Positions 1 to 5,550 of a stretch of 5,550 bases of DNA are shown one piece after another; position 1 is the stretch's first letter, and every line of letters begins with the position of its first letter. This DNA comes from an uncultured Oxalobacteraceae bacterium (lineage in GTDB: Bacteria > Pseudomonadota > Gammaproteobacteria > Burkholderiales > Burkholderiaceae). A program made the translations under genes and the position numbers. The DNA lies in the NCBI GenBank assembly GCA_946479705.1, contig CAMLHI010000161.1, positions 1 to 5,550 on the forward strand. Direction: 5' to 3'. Below the pieces are notes generated by a model that made no database searches, had not been told where the DNA came from, and saw only the letters and a list, made by a program, of their open reading frames with translations.

Positions 1-350
1 GCATTCAAGCCCTGCCATTGGCCGGTCAGGTAAGCGGCATAGGCCTGCTCGGCCGCGGTGGCATCCTGCGCCAGCGGCGCGAAGCCGGGGCAACCGTCGA
101 ATTCGAGCGCGGCCACATGGGTGGCGCAGCGGTACAGCTCCGCATGGGCCACCAGGCTGGCCCGCCCGGTGCTGGTCATTTCGGACCGCGCACGCGCGAA
201 TTCGGCATTGGCCGCGCCGGTGTCGCCCTTCAGCCAGGCGTCGCTGAAAGCGCTCAGCGCGCCACTGGCGTTGGACTTCCAGCTCGGCTCGGGCGGTTTG
301 GATGCGCAGGCGGCCAGCGCCAGCGCCGCGAGGACGACAAGGAATCTCAT
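1..350 (-). CDS. Small putative outer-membrane lipoprotein downstream of the MCE gene (3' end cut by window edge)
   Basis: This gene is read from the ATG at 350 and stays open to the window edge, giving 116 complete codons; the C-terminus is missing. Residues 1-14 form a short lipoprotein signal peptide (MRFLVVLAALALAA) ending in the lipobox L-A-A-C with Cys15 as the lipidation site. Ala at the following position, rather than Asp, favours sorting to the outer membrane. The rest is an Ala-rich, mostly helical stretch with two further cysteines (Cys75, Cys87) that could pair in the periplasm. The start overlaps the stop of the MCE gene as ATGA, and a GAGG lies 5 bases upstream of the ATG, so translational coupling to the MCE gene is likely. 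I do not recognise a named domain, and the YYLL-type start of PqiC-like auxiliary lipoproteins is absent. Position suggests an accessory part of the MCE transporter; this is inference. Confidence 0.85.
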   Translation of the reverse strand, partial: MRFLVVLAALALAACASKPPEPSWKSNASGALSAFSDAWLKGDTGAANAEFARARSEMTSTGRASLVAHAELYRCATHVAALEFDGCPGFAPLAQDATAAEQAYAAYLTGQWQGLN

Positions 351-1288
351 GGCAACCTCAATTCGGTATCCTTGGCGAACGGCCATTTGCGGTTGATCTC
401 GTCGATCAGGCGCGTCACCTTGCGCAGGCTGGCATCGACCTCGCCGCGCAAGGCGCCCAGGTCCTGGGTGGCCACGCGCGCATTCTTGCCCACCGCCTGG
501 GCCTCGACCAGCACCGCGTCGACCTTCTTCAGGCTGGCACTGGCATCCTTGAGCATCACCTGCAGCTGCACCACCGCCGCCTGGGTCTCGTCCATCAGCC
601 CATTCTTGGCGAACACGCGCTGGTCGGCCTTGGCCAGCAGGCCGTTGACCCGGTCGAGGGTCTGCATCAGCTTGCGCGCCTCGTCATCGCTGCCCAGGGC
701 AGACCCCAGCAGCCCGTATTTGCCGGTCATGCGGCCGGTGGCAGTCTGCAGGTTGGCCAGGCTGGTGTTGATGGCCGAATCGCTGCGCGTCATGGTGTCG
801 AGGTTTTCCAGCAGCGCGCGGGCACTGGCGACCAGGCGCGGAATCTCGGCGGTGGTGTCGCCGCGCAACACGCTGCGCACCGCGCCCGGCTCCAGCGGCG
901 GATCGGTCAGGATGCCGGTAAAGGCGCGGATGCGCGTCTCGCCCACCAGGCTGCGCTCGACCGTGAACACGCTGGTGGTCTTGAGCCACTTGGCATCCTT
1001 GCGCGGCACGTCCAGCAGGATGCGCACCTTGCCGTCCGGCGCCAGCTCGACCTTCTGCACACGCCCGATCGGAAAGCCGGAGAACGTCATGTCCATGCCA
1101 GGGATGACGCCTTCGGAATCCTCGGCGATCAGCACCAGCCGCTGGGTCGCCTCGAACACGCCGCGCGCGTACATCACGTACAGCAGGAAGCTGATCACCA
1201 GCGCGGCCATCAGCACCAGCAGGATCACCGCTTTCGCTTCGACGTGCTCGACCTCCTTGGCCGGCGCTTCCGTCTGGGGTTCAGCCAT
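347..1288 (-). CDS. MCE (MlaD-family) membrane-anchored lipid-binding protein
   Basis: A 313-residue MCE-domain protein, the periplasmic substrate-binding part of Mla/Mce-type lipid transporters, which move phospholipids between inner and outer membranes. A charged cytoplasmic tail (1-19) is followed by one transmembrane helix (about 20-40) and a single MCE domain (about 48-128). The domain contains the typical pattern of an acidic residue, G-V-x-P-G and later G-F-P-I-G-R-V (about 57-77), then a strand ending in I-R-A-F-T-G. The remaining 185 residues are mostly predicted helix with heptad-like spacing, as expected for the helical tail through which MCE proteins assemble into hexamers. The in-frame GTG at 1294 would add two residues, but I chose the ATG at 1288 because GGGAG lies five bases before it. 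The gene follows the permease stop by 20 bases and overlaps the lipoprotein start by four. It is a one-domain protein, not a multi-domain PqiB/YebT type. Family confident; exact substrate unknown. Confidence 0.93.
   Translation of the reverse strand: MAEPQTEAPAKEVEHVEAKAVILLVLMAALVISFLLYVMYARGVFEATQRLVLIAEDSEGVIPGMDMTFSGFPIGRVQKVELAPDGKVRILLDVPRKDAKWLKTTSVFTVERSLVGETRIRAFTGILTDPPLEPGAVRSVLRGDTTAEIPRLVASARALLENLDTMTRSDSAINTSLANLQTATGRMTGKYGLLGSALGSDDEARKLMQTLDRVNGLLAKADQRVFAKNGLMDETQAAVVQLQVMLKDASASLKKVDAVLVEAQAVGKNARVATQDLGALRGEVDASLRKVTRLIDEINRKWPFAKDTELRLP
356..359 (-). promoter_or_regulatory. Ribosome binding site of the lipoprotein gene
   Basis: The minus strand reads GAGG, then five bases (TTGCC), then ATG. 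The site lies inside the last codons of the MCE gene and supports the start at 350, which also overlaps the MCE stop codon. Confidence 0.6.
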
Positions 1289-1293
1289 CGACA

Positions 1294-1298
1294 CTCCC
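1294..1298 (-). promoter_or_regulatory. Ribosome binding site that decides the MCE gene start
   Basis: The minus strand reads GGGAG, then TGTCG, then ATG at 1288, which is a normal spacing. The alternative GTG at 1294 overlaps the last base of this site and would have no spacer, so the ATG is preferred. Confidence 0.55.
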
Positions 1299-1308
1299 GT
1301 TCAAGGTA

Positions 1309-2118
<810 letters not shown>

Positions 2119-2124
2119 GGGTCG

Positions 2125-4368
2125 CTACTGGCGCCGCGCTTCCTGCACGCCGGCCACTTCCATGATGGCCTTGAGCGCCTTCTGCAAATGCGAGGTCGAG
2201 CCGATTTCCGCCGTAAAGGTCATGCGCGCCTGGCCTTTCGCGCTTTGCGTGTTCACGCCGATGACGTTGATCTTCTCGCGCGAGAAGACCTCGGAAATAT
2301 CGCGCAGCAGGCCCTGGCGGTCGTTGGACAGGATGAACACGTCGACCGGATAAACGGTATCGAGACCGGCGCTGCCCCAGTCGGTATGGATCACCCGCTC
2401 GGGCGCCTTGGCGCGCATCTCGGCGAAGTTCTTGCAGGTGGCGCGGTGGATCGACACGCCTTTGCCGCGCGTGACGAAACCGACGATGCCATCCGGCGGC
2501 GCTGGCCGGCAGCACTTGGCCAGCTGCGTCATCAAGCCCTCGGTACCGACCACCAGCACGCCCGACTTGGCGCCCTGCTCCACACTGGAAGCGCGGCTCT
2601 TGTTGAGTACCACCGCGTCTTCCTGCACCGGCGCGGCTTCCCCGGTATCGTGCACGGCCTGCTCGACCTGGCGCAGGCTGAATTCTTCCTTGCCGATCGA
2701 GATGAACATATCGTCGACCTTGGGAAAGCCCAGCTTGTGCGCCAGCGACTCCAGGTTGACGGCGGTCTTGCCTTCGCGCTGCAGGGTTTTTTCCACCAGC
2801 GCGCGGCCATGCGCCAGGGTCTCCTGCAGGTCGATGGCGTTGAACCACGCGCGCACCTTGGTGCGGGTGCGCGAGCTGACCGTGTAGCCGGGGCTGAGCC
2901 AGTCGCGCGAGGGACCGGCCGTGCCGGGCGCGCCCTTGGCGGTGATGATTTCGCAGGTCTGGCCGTTCTTGAGCGGGGTATTCAGGGGCACCATCACGCC
3001 ATCGATGCGCGCGCCGCGGCAGCGGTGCCCCACCTCGCTGTGCAGGTGGTAGGCGAAGTCGATCGGGGTCGCGCCCACCGGCAGTTCGAGCACGCGCGCC
3101 TGCGGCGTGAGCACGTAGATGCGGTCGTCCAGGCTGGTCGACTTGAGCTTCTCGACCCATTCGCGCTTGCTTTCCTCCTGCTCGACGACGGCGTCGGCCA
3201 CGTCGGTTTTCCAGGCCAGCAGCTGGCGCAGCCAGGCGATCTTCTCGTCGTAGGCCTGGCTCTTGAAGTTCGAGCCGCCCTCTTCCTTGTAGCGCCAGTG
3301 CGCGGCGATCCCGTACTCGGCGAACTGGTGCATCTCCTGGGTGCGGATCTGCACTTCCAGCGGACGCTTGTCCTCGGCCATGACGACCGTGTGCAGCGAC
3401 TGGTAGCCGTTCGACTTCGGCCGCGAGATATAGTCGTCGAACTCCTTCGGGATCGGGGTCCAGATATTGTGCACCACGCCCAGCACGGTGTAGCAGGTCT
3501 TGTCGTCGTCGACGATCACGCGGAAGGCGCGCACGTCATACAGCTCGGTGAAGTCGAGCTCCTTGCCGCGCATCTTGCTCCAGATGCTGTAGATGTGCTT
3601 GGGCCGGCCGAACACTTCGGCCTTGATGCCGGCCGCCGCCAGCTCGGCCTTCAGGCGCAGGATCGAGGCGTCCACGAAGCCTTCGCGCATCATGCGCTTT
3701 TCCTCGAGCATCTTGGCGATGCGCTTGTAAGTCTCCGGCTCGAGGAAGCGGAACGACAGGTCTTCCAGCTCCCACTTGAGCTGCCAGATGCCGAGGCGGT
3801 TGGCCAGCGGCGCGTACAGGTCCATGGTCTCGCGGCCGTAGGCGCGCGTCATCTCGTTGAACAGCTTAAGGTCGGCGAAATAGCGCAGCGTGGTCAGGCA
3901 CGAGGCCAGGCGCACCAGCACCACGCGCATGTCGGTGGCCATCGCCAGCAGCATCTTGCGCAGCGTTTCGACCTGGGCGCCGGCCTGCTGGGCGGCGTTC
4001 TTGCCGCGCCCGACCTGCTGCTGCCCGACCGTCATGTCGCGCAGGCGGATCAGCTGGCGCACCCCGGTCACCAGATCGGTGGCTTCCTTGCCGACCCGGG
4101 TTTCCAGGCCCACCACCGCCTTCGGATCGATCACGGTCAGCTCGAACATCAGGCCGGCGATGCGGCTTTCGGCGTCGGTGCGCAGGAAGGCCAGGGTGCC
4201 GGCCACGCCCAGCGCGAAGTCGAGCGCGTTCTGGCCGGACGAGCAGACCTTGTCGGCATACGCCTCGCTGGCGTAGTCGAGCGCGGCGCGCACGCGCGCG
4301 GCGTCCTGCTCGCTCAAGCCCTCGACCAGCTGGCTGGTGGCGCTACCCTGCGCGGCAATCTGCACCAT
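2125..4368 (-). CDS. relA: GTP pyrophosphokinase RelA (monofunctional (p)ppGpp synthetase I)
   Basis: A 747-residue, full-length RelA (E. coli RelA is 744). It transfers pyrophosphate from ATP to GTP/GDP to make (p)ppGpp when uncharged tRNA sits in the ribosomal A site (stringent response). Domains in order: inactive hydrolase-like domain (about 30-200), in which the HD motif is replaced (LMFELTVID, 73-81) and the second motif reads ASCLTTLRYF instead of ADRxHNMRT; synthetase domain (about 225-362) with GRPKHIYSIWSKM (254-266), E309-F-D-D312 and NGYQSLHT (320-327); TGS domain (about 412-476), which contacts the tRNA CCA end; helical region; zinc-finger-like domain with Cys619-Cys620, His641 and Cys645; and a C-terminal ACT/RRM domain (about 670-747). 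EXDD in place of RXKD marks monofunctional RelA, so a separate SpoT-type hydrolase is expected elsewhere in the genome. The ATG at 4368 follows the Rid stop by three bases; no strong Shine-Dalgarno is visible, which suggests re-initiation. Confidence 0.97.
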   Translation of the reverse strand: MVQIAAQGSATSQLVEGLSEQDAARVRAALDYASEAYADKVCSSGQNALDFALGVAGTLAFLRTDAESRIAGLMFELTVIDPKAVVGLETRVGKEATDLVTGVRQLIRLRDMTVGQQQVGRGKNAAQQAGAQVETLRKMLLAMATDMRVVLVRLASCLTTLRYFADLKLFNEMTRAYGRETMDLYAPLANRLGIWQLKWELEDLSFRFLEPETYKRIAKMLEEKRMMREGFVDASILRLKAELAAAGIKAEVFGRPKHIYSIWSKMRGKELDFTELYDVRAFRVIVDDDKTCYTVLGVVHNIWTPIPKEFDDYISRPKSNGYQSLHTVVMAEDKRPLEVQIRTQEMHQFAEYGIAAHWRYKEEGGSNFKSQAYDEKIAWLRQLLAWKTDVADAVVEQEESKREWVEKLKSTSLDDRIYVLTPQARVLELPVGATPIDFAYHLHSEVGHRCRGARIDGVMVPLNTPLKNGQTCEIITAKGAPGTAGPSRDWLSPGYTVSSRTRTKVRAWFNAIDLQETLAHGRALVEKTLQREGKTAVNLESLAHKLGFPKVDDMFISIGKEEFSLRQVEQAVHDTGEAAPVQEDAVVLNKSRASSVEQGAKSGVLVVGTEGLMTQLAKCCRPAPPDGIVGFVTRGKGVSIHRATCKNFAEMRAKAPERVIHTDWGSAGLDTVYPVDVFILSNDRQGLLRDISEVFSREKINVIGVNTQSAKGQARMTFTAEIGSTSHLQKALKAIMEVAGVQEARRQ

Positions 4369-4371
4369 GGC

Positions 4372-4725
4372 TTAACGCAGTGCGGCGGTGATGACGATCT
4401 CCACCCGGCAGGCGGGGTTGGCCAGCCTGGCTTCGACGGTGGCGCGCGGCGGCGTGTGGCCGGCCGCGACCCACTCGTCCCAGACCGCGTTCATGCCGGG
4501 GAAGTCGGCCATGTCGGCCAGGTAGATCTGGCAGTTCAGGATGCAGGTTTTGTCGCTGCCGACTTCGCCCAGCAGGCGGTCGATATGGCCGAGCACCTCG
4601 CGCGTTTGCGCGCCGATGTCGCCGCCTTCGGTGGCTTCGGCAATTTGCCCGGCCAGGTACACCGTGCCGTTGTGAATGGCCACTTCCGAGAGCCGTTTTC
4701 CTACGTGTAGACGCTTGATTTCCAT
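4372..4725 (-). CDS. Rid-family (YjgF/YER057c/UK114) protein, YoaB-like
   Basis: A 117-residue single-domain Rid protein. Canonical RidA trimers deaminate reactive enamine/imine intermediates such as 2-aminoacrylate from PLP enzymes. Visible family features are a G-Q-I strand near residue 26, D-I-G-A-Q-T-R-E-V-L (36-45), the conserved arginine in PPRATVEA (Arg94) that binds the carboxylate in RidA, and the terminal VEIVITAAL strand with Glu109. The N-terminal P-Y-S motif of canonical RidA is missing; the start reads RLSEVAIHNG, and the region SDKTCILNCQIYLAD to the WDEWVAAGH block resembles E. coli YoaB as I remember it. It is therefore probably one of the less-characterised Rid subgroups, and enamine deaminase activity should not be assumed. 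The ATG at 4725 has a GGAAAA upstream. The gene sits 21 bases after the hydrolase gene and 3 bases before relA, in the same frame as relA. Confidence 0.92.
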   Translation of the reverse strand: MEIKRLHVGKRLSEVAIHNGTVYLAGQIAEATEGGDIGAQTREVLGHIDRLLGEVGSDKTCILNCQIYLADMADFPGMNAVWDEWVAAGHTPPRATVEARLANPACRVEIVITAALR

Positions 4726-4746
4726 GATGTGTTTTCCAATGCCGGC

Positions 4747-5550
4747 CTAGCCGACCAAGAATTTGCGTGCGATGGCGATCTGCTCATCGTGTATGAAAGT
4801 GGGCGCGTGGCCGACCTTGGGAATCTCCACCAGGGTCGCCTTCGGTCCGCGCTGCGTCATGGCGGCGGCGGTCTCGCGCGAGAGCAGGTCCGACAGCTCG
4901 CCGCGCACCAGCAGGGTCGGACAGCGGATGGCATCGTAGGCGGCCCACAGCGCCGCCTCGTCGGCCTTGGCCTTGTCCATGGTCGCGGCCCGGAAGGGCT
5001 GCGCCATGCCCAGGTCGTGATGGCGGATCCATGTGCCGTCGGGCTCCTGGCGCAGCACGTCGGCGGCCAGCTTGTGCCACTGCGCCTCGCTGTGCTCGCC
5101 GAACGACAGCGAGACCTGGCGCACGAAGGCCGCCGCTTCGTCGAATGTCGCGAAGCGCAGGTCCTGGCCGATGTAGTCGCCGATGCGCGCCAGCGCGGGC
5201 GCGTCCAGGGTCGGGCCGATGTCGTTCAGGACCAGCTTGCCGATCGGGTTGCCCGGCAGCGAAGCGTAGGCCATGCCGACCAGGCCGCCCATCGAGGTGC
5301 CGAACCAGTCGACATTGTCGGCATCGGCGCGTGCCACCAGGGTGACCATGTCGTTGACGTACTGCGGAATCGTGTACAGCCGCGGATCGCGCAGCTTGCC
5401 TGAGCGGCCGCGTCCGACCACGTCGGGGCACAGCACGCGGTAGTGGTCCGACAGGGCGCGCGCCAGCGCGTCGAAGTCGTCGCCCACCCGGGTCACGCCA
5501 TGCACGCACACCAGCACGCGCCGGTTGGCCGGATCGCCCCACTCCTTGTA
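4747..5550 (-). CDS. Alpha/beta hydrolase (N-terminus cut by window edge)
   Basis: The frame is open from the right edge to the TAG at 4747-4749, with 267 residues visible. It does not start at the internal GTG (5517): the eleven codons before it read YKEWGDPANRR, a typical N-terminal strand of this fold, so only a short N-terminal piece is missing. Counting from the window edge, the oxyanion-hole HG is at 17-18, the nucleophile elbow G-T-S-M-G has Ser86, the acid is Asp221 in GELSDLL, and the catalytic His248 lies in VGHAPTF. The triad is therefore complete, and a lid-like helical insertion (about 115-190) separates the two halves of the core. The fold covers esterases, lactonases, C-C hydrolases and others; nothing in the sequence fixes the substrate, and no signal peptide can be judged because the start is missing. 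It is the first visible gene of the run and is followed by the Rid gene after 21 bases. Confidence 0.93.
   Translation of the reverse strand, partial: YKEWGDPANRRVLVCVHGVTRVGDDFDALARALSDHYRVLCPDVVGRGRSGKLRDPRLYTIPQYVNDMVTLVARADADNVDWFGTSMGGLVGMAYASLPGNPIGKLVLNDIGPTLDAPALARIGDYIGQDLRFATFDEAAAFVRQVSLSFGEHSEAQWHKLAADVLRQEPDGTWIRHHDLGMAQPFRAATMDKAKADEAALWAAYDAIRCPTLLVRGELSDLLSRETAAAMTQRGPKATLVEIPKVGHAPTFIHDEQIAIARKFLVG

Noticed and set aside
2119..2124. A terminator or promoter between relA and the permease
   Set aside because: The gap is only six bases, and I see no hairpin with a T-run or a plausible -35/-10 pair around it. The same holds for the 3-base gap before relA.
5517..5517. GTG at 5517 as the start of the hydrolase
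   Set aside because: The frame stays open to the window edge, and the eleven preceding codons encode a typical N-terminal strand (EWGDP), so the true start lies outside.

Overview
The window is GC-rich and fully coding on the minus strand. Six co-directional genes lie head to tail, with gaps of at most about 21 bases or short overlaps. Transcription runs from the right edge to the left edge: alpha/beta hydrolase (N-terminus off the window) > Rid-family protein > relA > MlaE-like permease > MCE (MlaD-like) protein > small lipoprotein (C-terminus off the window). There are no RNA genes, mobile elements, CRISPR arrays, convincing terminators or non-coding stretches longer than a few tens of bases. 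The base composition, the monofunctional RelA and the gene style suggest a betaproteobacterium of the Burkholderiales. I would guess Oxalobacteraceae (Massilia/Duganella/Janthinobacterium-like), but that is inference from protein style and not from a search.

Right part (4372-5550): an alpha/beta hydrolase with a complete Ser-Asp-His triad is followed after 21 bases by a 117-residue Rid protein that resembles E. coli YoaB more than canonical RidA.

Centre (2125-4368): a full-length 747-residue RelA, the ribosome-associated ppGpp synthetase. Its hydrolase domain has lost the HD catalytic residues, and its synthetase domain carries the EFDD form of the EXDD motif typical of monofunctional RelA. 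It starts 3 bases after the Rid gene and ends 6 bases before the permease gene. All three genes lie in the same reading frame, separated by single stop codons.

Left part (1-2118): components of an MCE-type lipid transporter, namely an inner-membrane permease, a membrane-anchored periplasmic MCE protein and an outer-membrane-type lipoprotein. The ATPase that normally drives such transporters is not between these genes, and the permease region that should contact it is poorly conserved. The most unusual aspects of the window are this ATPase-less cassette and its apparent translational linkage to relA. Otherwise it looks like an ordinary conserved chromosomal region, and I see no clear evidence of a wholly new system.
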